Source: JBHJGO01 sp050331715
GTDB taxonomy: Bacteria; Cyanobacteriota; Cyanobacteriia; Cyanobacteriales; Microcoleaceae
Assembly (NCBI GenBank): GCA_050331715.1
Contig: JBHJGO010000015.1
Span: forward strand, 1 to 64,000
Reading direction: 5' to 3'
DNA length: 64,000 nucleotides
Positions 44,211-51,513 of the stretch are shown in pieces. A program made the position numbers and the translations under genes. Each line of letters opens with the position of its first letter. Position 1 is the stretch's first letter. The notes under the pieces were generated by a model, which searched no databases, was not told the DNA's origin, and worked only from the letters and a program-made list of their open reading frames with translations.

Positions 44211-45215
44211 TTATTGCACAGGCGTCAGAATCTCGACGGTAACGGGCGCAATTCCAGTATTCGCCAAACCAATAGCTTGGGCTGCGGCAGCTGAAAGATC
44301 AATAATGCGCCCGCTGATGTAGGGGCCGCGATCATTAATTCTCACCACGGTAGAAAGGCCAGTATCCTGATTTGTAACCCGCACTTCAGTGCCAAACGGT
44401 AGGGAACGGTGGGCAGCCGTCATCTCATACTGGTTGTAGATTTCCCCGTTTGCAGTTAGACGACCGTGGAAGCCAGAGCCGTACCAGGAAGCTACTCCTT
44501 CCAGCACTTTGTAAACCGGGTTCCGGGCAATCAGCTCTTCAGGCTGCGGCGCATTGGCAATTTCGGTCAATGGAGGTGCATTCCCCAACAAGCGCCGTAG
44601 CCGATTTGTGGCCTGGAGTGCATCCTCAGCTACATTATCGGTGGTGTCTGGCAACTGTGTTCTTGAATCCATCGCCACAAGCTGCTCACCAAACATCTCA
44701 ATCACATACCGCTCCTGCTCATCATCCCAGCTCACCTCGATGGTATTGGGATCAACGGCATGACGATGCAAGCGATTGAGCTGAGCAGCCAGGGCTGAGG
44801 CCCGGGCAACTGGGTGGTCATCGGGGTCGCTGTGTTCGGGAAGCTTGATCAGATCAGCTTCATCGTCACCATCAGAGAATTTAGCAGGGCTGATGAAAGT
44901 CAAAAACGGAATGTCGCGGATATAGAGGGTTGCTGCTGGCGACTGCTCTAGTTCATGGGTGTAGATGGTGGCAATGGCCTCTGCGTCAGGCGCAGCGGTG
45001 GCTTCGGACTGATATTCACCAACTTTGACAGCTTCTCCTGCTTCTGAAGTTTCAAGGGATGGGGTCACTTCAGGTGTTGGGGCTGCATCTGATACTGAAT
45101 TTGATTCTTCGACGGTAGTGCCGTTCGCTTGAACCTGCTCATCTTGTCTAAGTTGAGTCAAACCTACTGGAGCAAGGGACAAAGCAATCAGACTACCTAA
45201 AAATGCATACTTCAT
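44211..45215 (-). CDS. rlpA: RlpA-family septal ring lytic transglycosylase-like protein
   Basis: 334 residues. N-terminal signal peptide (YAFLGSLIALSLAPVGLTQL), an acidic Thr/Glu-rich linker, an unrecognised middle part, and a double-psi beta-barrel at the C-terminus (about 240-330): GVASWYGSGFHGRLTANGE, AAHRSLPFGTEVRVTN, VRINDRGPYISGRIIDLS with the catalytic Asp in NDRGP, and AAAQAIGLANTGIAPVTVEI. There is no SPOR domain, as in many non-proteobacterial RlpAs. It should cleave peptidoglycan strands lacking peptides, at septa or in cell separation. Confidence 0.9.
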   Translation of the reverse strand: MKYAFLGSLIALSLAPVGLTQLRQDEQVQANGTTVEESNSVSDAAPTPEVTPSLETSEAGEAVKVGEYQSEATAAPDAEAIATIYTHELEQSPAATLYIRDIPFLTFISPAKFSDGDDEADLIKLPEHSDPDDHPVARASALAAQLNRLHRHAVDPNTIEVSWDDEQERYVIEMFGEQLVAMDSRTQLPDTTDNVAEDALQATNRLRRLLGNAPPLTEIANAPQPEELIARNPVYKVLEGVASWYGSGFHGRLTANGEIYNQYEMTAAHRSLPFGTEVRVTNQDTGLSTVVRINDRGPYISGRIIDLSAAAAQAIGLANTGIAPVTVEILTPVQ

Positions 45216-45891
45216 AACAAATGTTACAAGTCACGGTACGAACTGGGCAGAGTCACAGAGAAATGGCTAGGATTAAAACAGGTCATACCCTAGGTGGGTT
45301 GCAAACCTCTTCCCTACAGGTCGTACTTCATTTACCCTACATATCGGGTTTGATGTAGACACTACGCCAATAACTCATACCCATTTCGAGTTTGCGTTTT
45401 AAAAACAGAACGGCATCAGATTACCATGAACTTCTAGTGCTGGAGATCAGGCTCCAGGGAAGAGTCTTATATTTTGAATTAAACTGAACAGTTCGGTATC
45501 TTGTAAAAGGGCTTGCTATCAGGCTTTCTAAGAATTTGTGCTTAATAATCTGAGGACATATAAGAGTTTTTAATCAGTCAGATTTTGAGAGAATTTTGAG
45601 GTTTTTCCAGCAGATTGCAGGAACAGAAGCCGGGGATCAAGCTTTACATACGAAATCGATGGAAAAGCTAAAACATTTTTCATACAAATTGAGATGTTTT
45701 GCGATTGAGATGCGTGAATTTTTCCCTGTGCTGATCTTGGAAAAATTCTCTGATTTTTCACTGGAAAAACCGCGAAAACTGAACGCCAAAAATCCGTGAG
45801 ATCAAGGTTTTCAGGAGTCCTATAGGATGGCTACCATAAAGAAGGTAGATGTGAAGCTCGTTTTCCGCCCTGGCTCTCAACGGTCAGGGTT
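45216..45891. other. 676 bp AT-rich intergenic region
   Basis: Upstream promoter side of rlpA and downstream side of the glycosyltransferase gene. Overlapping small frames (45570-45799) have no coding character. Near the right end CCCTG...CAGGG followed by TTTTATATTTTTT (about 45868-45900) may form a weak terminator. Nothing else recognised. Confidence 0.4.
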
Positions 45892-46833
45892 TTATATTTT
45901 TTCTTTTTCTAAAATCATTTTTGCGGCTGAAGACAGTAGAGCAGCGGTAGTCAAGCTCTTTGCCAGCATAGTCAGGATGAATTTCGACCGCGATCGCCAC
46001 TCCGGTTCATACTGAATATATTTCCACAACTGATCTAATGCCTGCCTACCTTTCTCTGGATGAGGTGTTCCTTCCAGGGCTTTACAGAGCAAATATTTGT
46101 GCAACGTGGCCAGGGTGATAGTTTTCAAGGGCTGATAGCCTGCTGGAGCCTGAGCAAACGCTTTCTGGATCACTTTCAAGGTTTCTGTTTCCTGACGCTT
46201 CACATTCGTCGACATGGAAGTACTGGAAACGCGATACAGCACTTGAGGGGCGGGAACCGTCGCGAATGGATATTTCTCTGATAATCGAATCCACATATCC
46301 CAGTCCTCAGCGGCCCGTAGGGACTCATCAAAAGTGCCAACCGCTTCAAAGGCGACACGACGAATCAGCGGATTAGAGCCGTTCTCCAGAATATTGCTGC
46401 GCAGCAGATCCGGATAGGCATTTCCCTGAACCGAAATATGGAGTCCGGGATGGAGAAATTGACCCTTTTCATCAATATAGTCTGTCCAGCTGTAGACGAC
46501 TGTAACTTGGGGATTGTCCTGCAGAATTTGTTGATGAGACTCCAGCTTATCCGGTGTCCACAAATCGTCGGCATCAATAAAGGCAATCAACTCCCCTGAA
46601 GCTCGGTCAATTCCTCGGTTTCGGCTGGCGGGCAATCCAGCATTCGGATAGGAAAAAACGTGCAGTCGGGAGTCGGAGAAACGTGATAACACGTCCAGGG
46701 TTGAATCCGTGGAACCGTCATTAATAACAATCAGTTCAAAGTCCTGAAACGTTTGACTGAGAACAGATTCAACGGTTTCCTGAATCGTCTGCTCCCCGTT
46801 ATAAACCGGAATAACAACAGAAATCAGCGGCAT
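45892..46833 (-). CDS. Family 2 glycosyltransferase
   Basis: 313 residues. GT-A fold: MPLISVVIPVYNGEQTIQET, VINDGSTDSTLDVL, the donor-binding DxD-like AFIDADDLWTPDKL, and acceptor-side RAAEDWDMWIRLSEKYPF (ED motif). A hydrophobic C-terminus (FILTMLAKSLTTAALLSS) may touch the membrane. It should add a sugar to an exported polysaccharide. The neighbouring gene, 19 bp away on the same strand, is a second GT2 of the HpsE type, so the two probably act in the same extracellular polysaccharide pathway. Confidence 0.92.
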   Translation of the reverse strand: MPLISVVIPVYNGEQTIQETVESVLSQTFQDFELIVINDGSTDSTLDVLSRFSDSRLHVFSYPNAGLPASRNRGIDRASGELIAFIDADDLWTPDKLESHQQILQDNPQVTVVYSWTDYIDEKGQFLHPGLHISVQGNAYPDLLRSNILENGSNPLIRRVAFEAVGTFDESLRAAEDWDMWIRLSEKYPFATVPAPQVLYRVSSTSMSTNVKRQETETLKVIQKAFAQAPAGYQPLKTITLATLHKYLLCKALEGTPHPEKGRQALDQLWKYIQYEPEWRSRSKFILTMLAKSLTTAALLSSAAKMILEKEKI

Positions 46834-46852
46834 AGCAAGATGAACCTAAAGA

Positions 46853-47800
46853 CTAAAGATAAAACCCATGTTTCAACGCATAGAGCGCACTCCCAATCCG
46901 ACTCAGATAAATTTGCATTTCACAGGCTGCAACCGTATCTTCTTTTAATTGCGTCCGATTGTTCAAGTAATATCGACTGGCATTGTAGGCATTTCCTAGA
47001 AGCGTTCGAGCCAAGATAACAGGTCGTTTTGCAGGCTGTGCCGCCATTAGCTTCAACGGACAAAAGGACAGACAAGACCGATGAATTAAGGATAGTAAAT
47101 AATCCCGTTCCAAGCGTCGAGGCGGAATTTGGTGTTCAATCTGCATCGCGGGGTTATACCAGATCTGCCAGCCCGCTCGATGCAGGTAGAGCAGAGGTTC
47201 CCAATCATCTCCCGGTATCATGCTGCCATCGGGTAATTGGCGAGTCAGTCGCGGTGGTGTTGGTACCTGATCTAGCCAAGCCTGCCGACGGATCACCAGT
47301 GATGCCCCTGGCGGCAGACTCAGAACTTCTGGTTGGTAGAGATTCGCTTGATCACCCCGTTCTCGAATGGCTAGAAATCCCTCAATCCGCTCAAACCCCG
47401 CTGGAGGATTGATTGCATAGTTAGCGTGAATTTTTCCACCATAGGCCCCTGCTTGGGGACGGTCTTGACCAAATTTGTAGGCTTCCAGTACCCAATTTTC
47501 ATTGGGCCAGTTGTCATCGTCCAGAAATCCAACGAACTCTCCCTGGGCTGCTTCTACTCCGCACTGACGGGCAAAGGCGAGACCCTGTCGAGCCTCAAAT
47601 ACAGACTTTAAGGGCAAGGAATAGGGCCAATCTACCTGAGCCTGCTGAATGACTTGTGCCGTTTGATCACTACTGTTGTTATCGACAACAATGATTTCCC
47701 AGGAAAGGTGTTCAGTCCCTTGCTGGTGTTGCAGTTTCTTTATGACATCTGGCAGTCGTTCGGCACCGTTATAAGTTGGAATAACAACTGAGAAGTCCAT
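46853..47800 (-). CDS. hpsE: Glycosyltransferase, HpsE-like (hormogonium polysaccharide)
   Basis: 316 residues from ATG 47800 (the open frame extends to 47848). GT2 features: MDFSVVIPTYNGAERLPDVI, IIVVDNNSSDQTAQVIQ, GFLDDDNWPNENWVLEA. Beyond these, ARQGLAFARQCGVEAA, QAGAYGGKIHANY, PPGASLVIRRQAWL, GWQIWYNPAMQIEHQIP and TVAACEMQIYLSRIGSA follow the pattern I remember for HpsE of filamentous cyanobacteria, a glycosyltransferase needed for hormogonium polysaccharide and gliding. Other hps genes are not in the window, so the symbol is a similarity call. Confidence 0.8.
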   Translation of the reverse strand: MDFSVVIPTYNGAERLPDVIKKLQHQQGTEHLSWEIIVVDNNSSDQTAQVIQQAQVDWPYSLPLKSVFEARQGLAFARQCGVEAAQGEFVGFLDDDNWPNENWVLEAYKFGQDRPQAGAYGGKIHANYAINPPAGFERIEGFLAIRERGDQANLYQPEVLSLPPGASLVIRRQAWLDQVPTPPRLTRQLPDGSMIPGDDWEPLLYLHRAGWQIWYNPAMQIEHQIPPRRLERDYLLSLIHRSCLSFCPLKLMAAQPAKRPVILARTLLGNAYNASRYYLNNRTQLKEDTVAACEMQIYLSRIGSALYALKHGFYL

Positions 47801-47926
47801 TTCAATTTCACCCACAAAATTCTGATCAGTCTCTGCTTTTGGCCCCAAGTCCCCGATATTGGGGACGTTGCTAAGATCTTACGATATTCCCTGTAACTGA
47901 TCCCGTTTAACTGAAGTTCCTGCAAT

Positions 47927-49642
47927 CTACCATGTCACCCGATCCCGCAATTCTTCAACTGTTTGGGGGCCAATCCCAGGCACTCGCTGAAAATCCTCCA
48001 AAGAGACGAAGGGCTGCTGACGCCGAGTTTGAATAATAGCCTGGGCTGTTCTGGGGCCAATTCCTGGCAGGGTTTCTAGCTCTGCTAGACTAGCCTGATT
48101 CAGGTTGATTTTCTGGGTTGGGTCAATATCCAGGGGTGCAGGCGGTGCAGCAATTTTTCCACCGCATTGTTGTCGTTCTGCTGTCATCTTTTCAGTCACC
48201 CGATCTGGAACTGTTAAGTTAGCCCCTCGGTAGAGCCGTTCAAACTCCTGATTGAAATGGGCTGCGACGGTGGGGCTTTCAATCACCAGGAGCGTTTCGT
48301 CATTCATAATATTGGCGGCCTCCGACCAATTGTGGGAGCCAGAAATCACAATCTCATCGTCCACAACACCGAACTTGTGATGTAGGTTATCTCCAGGGGA
48401 CAATTTAGGGGTTCCCACCGTTTCCACAGGTGTTTTCCAGGGGCGATTGCCCACTTCGTAGGTGCAGGCACGGGGGATAGCGATTCCTCGCATATCCAGT
48501 GCTTCACTGTAGTAACGATAGGCAAAACTCGGATCAATTAAGCCCTTTACCTGCCGTCCCTGTTGTACCTTTTCCTCCAGGGTATTAACTAACCGTTGGG
48601 CGGAGAAAACAAACAGGGCAAAGTGAACGGTTTGTTCAGTACTGTCCAAAACTTGATTAATTAAAGCATTGGCGCTACCTGACCAGGGTTGACTGGGTTT
48701 TGTCGGAGCAAATTGCAGGGCCACAGGGATTTCCCCAATCTTCAGCAGTTCACCCCCCCGATCGGGTTTCTGAGTCCCAAATTTACTATTATTTAAACCC
48801 CCTGGCCCATCGCCCCACATGATCTCAAATTCCTGGGTGAACCGCGCAGCCAGTTGATTGCTCCTGAGTTTGACCAGATTATTAGCGTTGCCCCGACTGT
48901 TGGGTTCGGAAAAATCCCCATGAATTCCGCTGGTCGTAAAGTTAGCGGAGGTGGAAATTGTAGTCTCGCCATCAACCACCACAAACTTATGATGCATCAG
49001 ACCTGAACCCTTGGAACCATCGCCCGTGTCGTCAATCCAGGGAATTCCAGCGTCAAAAATCATTTGCAGGGCATCCCGCTGATTGATCTCAGCAGCACTG
49101 AGTTGCCCATCTTGATTCAGATCCGCCAGGGCCATGAACTGGGCGTAACGTCGCTGATCCCGTTCGGGCAGTTGAATCACTTCGCTAGGAGAAAACTGAC
49201 TCCAGGGAATACTGTAGGACTGCTCCAGAATTAGCCGAGCCCTCACTCCGGCTTGATGGCGTTCAATCAGGGCTGTGGCGATTTTTGGCAGACGCAATTC
49301 CTGAACTGCCACATCGACCGTAGAACGAGCCTCAGCAATGGTATCAACAATAATCTGTTCCAAATCATCCCCGAAGCGCGTTTGCTGACGATAGGGCTCA
49401 GTGTAGCTCGCAGTTTCTGTGTGATTGAAATAGATCTGAATATTGGGATCTTGAGGCAGGGGGGGATTCAGAGGTTTGAGCGTCACCTGCTGGGGTTGTC
49501 TCGGTGTCGAGCGACAGGCCGCTGTTCCACTCAAAAGCAGCAAGATCGCCCCCAGCCAGATTCCCAGGCGAATCGGTGACCCTGAGCGGGGTGGGGAGCA
49601 CGGAGAAGGTGAAGAACAATCGAGTTTGTTAAGGAACGTCAA
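47927..49642 (-). CDS. Lipoprotein: phospholipase-D-type nuclease domains with EF-hand and HhH tail
   Basis: 571 residues. The signal peptide ends in a lipobox (LLLSGTAACRS, Cys43), so it should be lipid-anchored outside the cytoplasmic membrane. Two PLD/HKD half-sites: LMHHKFVVVDGE...STSANF and LHHKFGVVDDE...SGSHNWSEAA. Inside the first half an EF-hand-like calcium loop occurs (ADLNQDGQLSAAEI, about 173-186). The C-terminus (about 510-571) is a ComEA-like helix-hairpin-helix pair (NLNQASLAELETLPGIGPRT; VPGIGPQTVEELRDRV) that usually binds DNA. The combination suggests an extracytoplasmic DNA nuclease, perhaps for nutrient DNA or DNA uptake. Monocistronic. Confidence 0.85.
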   Translation of the reverse strand: MTFLNKLDCSSPSPCSPPRSGSPIRLGIWLGAILLLLSGTAACRSTPRQPQQVTLKPLNPPLPQDPNIQIYFNHTETASYTEPYRQQTRFGDDLEQIIVDTIAEARSTVDVAVQELRLPKIATALIERHQAGVRARLILEQSYSIPWSQFSPSEVIQLPERDQRRYAQFMALADLNQDGQLSAAEINQRDALQMIFDAGIPWIDDTGDGSKGSGLMHHKFVVVDGETTISTSANFTTSGIHGDFSEPNSRGNANNLVKLRSNQLAARFTQEFEIMWGDGPGGLNNSKFGTQKPDRGGELLKIGEIPVALQFAPTKPSQPWSGSANALINQVLDSTEQTVHFALFVFSAQRLVNTLEEKVQQGRQVKGLIDPSFAYRYYSEALDMRGIAIPRACTYEVGNRPWKTPVETVGTPKLSPGDNLHHKFGVVDDEIVISGSHNWSEAANIMNDETLLVIESPTVAAHFNQEFERLYRGANLTVPDRVTEKMTAERQQCGGKIAAPPAPLDIDPTQKINLNQASLAELETLPGIGPRTAQAIIQTRRQQPFVSLEDFQRVPGIGPQTVEELRDRVTW

Positions 49643-49802
49643 GGAAAATGCTAGCCCTTGGTCAAGGGGCCGGGTGACAAGGTACGCTAGTACTAATCTC
49701 TAGTACTCCCTGAGATTATCTCAGCTTTTTTGTTCCATTTCAGTTTATGGATGAGAGCCAAAAGGCTGATTGCTCCTAGTGGTTTAGACCTTCTCACACA
49801 CC

Positions 49803-50213
49803 ATGACTAGAAGAAAAAAATTGTTTCCGTGCGGCCATAAAGGGCACGGGAAAGTATGCCATCGCTGTACTCAGGCTGCTGACAACCAGAATCCAACCCC
49901 AACTGGAACAGGTCAAGTGGCCGAAGCATCCAACCAAAAGCGAGAATGGAAGGCATCCTTCGACCGAGATCTGATCGATCTAAGGGGGTTACCCGATTAC
50001 GTCGTGGTCAAGGCAAGAAATATTATTACCGGGCTCTGTTCCCACGAGAAACACTATCGCGACTACGGTGGCAAGCGCCTACGCCACAATCGATTAATTA
50101 TCAGCATTCCTGTGACCCGCAACTATCGAATGCTGTGTGAGGACAGTGGCAATTTTCTGGTTCCCCAAAAAGTACTCTCCCACGAGGATTATAATACCTG
50201 TAAACCCAGATAA
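49803..50213 (+). CDS. Small protein: Cys/His zinc-binding-like motif plus RelE/ParE-like domain
   Basis: 136 residues. The N-terminus holds CGHKGHGKVCHRC (Cys10, His12, His15, Cys19, Cys22), a likely zinc site. After a Gln/Asn/Thr linker, residues about 55-125 (SFDRDLIDLRGLPDYVVVKA; KHYRDYGGKRLRHNRLIISI; PVTRNYRMLC) have the length, strand pattern and basic core of RelE/ParE-type toxins (inference from fold pattern). No antitoxin gene is adjacent. It ends 3 bp before the cysteine desulfurase, so the two are surely cotranscribed. Domain family not recognised by name; could act in translation or in Fe-S metabolism. Confidence 0.7.
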   Translation: MTRRKKLFPCGHKGHGKVCHRCTQAADNQNPTPTGTGQVAEASNQKREWKASFDRDLIDLRGLPDYVVVKARNIITGLCSHEKHYRDYGGKRLRHNRLIISIPVTRNYRMLCEDSGNFLVPQKVLSHEDYNTCKPR

Positions 50214-50216
50214 TGT

Positions 50217-51503
50217 ATGCAAATTTACCTCGACTATAGTGCAACGACTCCACCGCGCCCAGAGGCTGTCGCGGCGATGCAGACAATTCTGGAGCAGCGG
50301 TGGGGCAACCCGTCGAGCCTACATGAATGGGGCCAGCGGGCAGCAACAGCTTTAGAACAGGCGAGAATGCAGGTGGCTGGGTTGGTCAATGCCAACCCAG
50401 ACTCCATTTATTTCACTTCAGGGGGGACAGAGGCCAATAATCTCGCTATTTTTGGGGTGACCCAAGCCTACGCACGCCCGCAACATCTGATCATTTCCAG
50501 CGTGGAACACTCTGCGATCGCTGAACCTGCGAGATTTCTTGTACAGCAGGGCTGGCAGGTCACCTGGCTCCCCGTTGATCAGCAGGGTCGAGTGCATCCG
50601 CTAGACTTGCAGGCGGCTCTGAAACCTAATACAGTTTTGGTTTCGGCAATCTATGGCCAGAGTGAGGTAGGGACGTTACAACCGATTGAGGCTTTAGGTC
50701 GGATTGCTCAGGCTCAGGGGGTACTGTTTCATACCGATGCGGTGCAGGTGGCAGGGCGCTTACCGATTGATCTGCAACACCTGCCGGTTGATTTGATGTC
50801 CTTCTCCAGCCACAAACTCTATGGCCCCCAGGGGGTAGGGGCACTGTACGTTCGGCCTGGCGTTGAGCTGGTTCCTTTGCTCTGGGGAGGGGGTCAGGAG
50901 ATGAGGCTGCGCTCTGGAACCCAAGCGTTACCTGCCATTGCAGGGTTTGGGGTTGCAGCGGAACTAGCGGCGGAGGAGATGGCGATGGAAACTCCTCGAT
51001 TGATTGAATTGCGCGATCGCCTGTTTGAGTTGATGTCAGAGGTTGAGTGTCTTGTCCCGACTGGAGATCGAGTGCATCGTTTGCCACACCATGTGAGTTT
51101 TTGCGTTATGCCGTCTTCAGGTCAGGGTTCAAGTCTGGAGAAAGATGTTACGGGAAGAAGTATTACAGAAAAAAACATTACGGGAAAAAATATCACAGGA
51201 AAAACAATCGTCCGGCAGTTGAATCTGGCAGGGATTGGCATCAGCGCAGGTTCGGCCTGTCATAGCGGGAAATTAAGTCCCAGCCCGATTTTGTCGGCTA
51301 TGGGGTACGACGAGGTAGCAGCCCTGGGAGGAATTCGCTTAACTCTGGGACGGCAAACCACGGTGGAAGATATTGATTGGACGGCGTTGGTCTTGAAACA
51401 AGTTCTAGCTCGGCTCTGTGAAGATCATTCAGGTGAAGAGCATTCAGGCCACAAATTTCAGACATCAGTAATCTCTACCTCACTAGACCTGGAAACGCTA
51501 TAA
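50217..51503 (+). CDS. NifS/IscS-type cysteine desulfurase
   Basis: 428 residues. PLP fold type I: IYLDYSATTPPRPEAVAAM, FTSGGTEANNLAI, SSVEHSAIAEPARFL, HTDAVQVAGRLPID, the PLP Lys in SFSSHKLYGPQGVGAL and the catalytic Cys in AGSACHSGKL (about residue 346). It should release sulfur from cysteine for Fe-S clusters or thiolation. Unusual: four tandem copies of a 15-nt unit (51144-51203) insert DVTGR-SITEK-NITGK-NITGK, about 20 residues, between the strand HHVSFCVMP and the helix before the Cys loop. The C-terminal tail (about 30 residues) is Ser/His-rich. Not obviously the nif-cluster nifS. Confidence 0.92.
   Translation: MQIYLDYSATTPPRPEAVAAMQTILEQRWGNPSSLHEWGQRAATALEQARMQVAGLVNANPDSIYFTSGGTEANNLAIFGVTQAYARPQHLIISSVEHSAIAEPARFLVQQGWQVTWLPVDQQGRVHPLDLQAALKPNTVLVSAIYGQSEVGTLQPIEALGRIAQAQGVLFHTDAVQVAGRLPIDLQHLPVDLMSFSSHKLYGPQGVGALYVRPGVELVPLLWGGGQEMRLRSGTQALPAIAGFGVAAELAAEEMAMETPRLIELRDRLFELMSEVECLVPTGDRVHRLPHHVSFCVMPSSGQGSSLEKDVTGRSITEKNITGKNITGKTIVRQLNLAGIGISAGSACHSGKLSPSPILSAMGYDEVAALGGIRLTLGRQTTVEDIDWTALVLKQVLARLCEDHSGEEHSGHKFQTSVISTSLDLETL
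51144..51203 (+). repeat. 15-nt tandem repeat, four units, inside the desulfurase gene
   Basis: Units GATGTTACGGGAAGA, AGTATTACAGAAAAA, AACATTACGGGAAAA and AATATCACAGGAAAA. In frame, giving five-residue repeats. Confidence 0.75.
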
Positions 51504-51513
51504 GTTTCAATCA

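Noticed and set aside
45570..46015. Three small frames in the 45.2-45.9 kb gap
   Set aside because: They overlap each other on both strands in AT-rich DNA and show no coding pattern.
50217..51503. Assigning the desulfurase as nifS of a nif cluster
   Set aside because: It lies about 10 kb from the cnfR region with unrelated genes between, and carries no feature tying it to nitrogenase.
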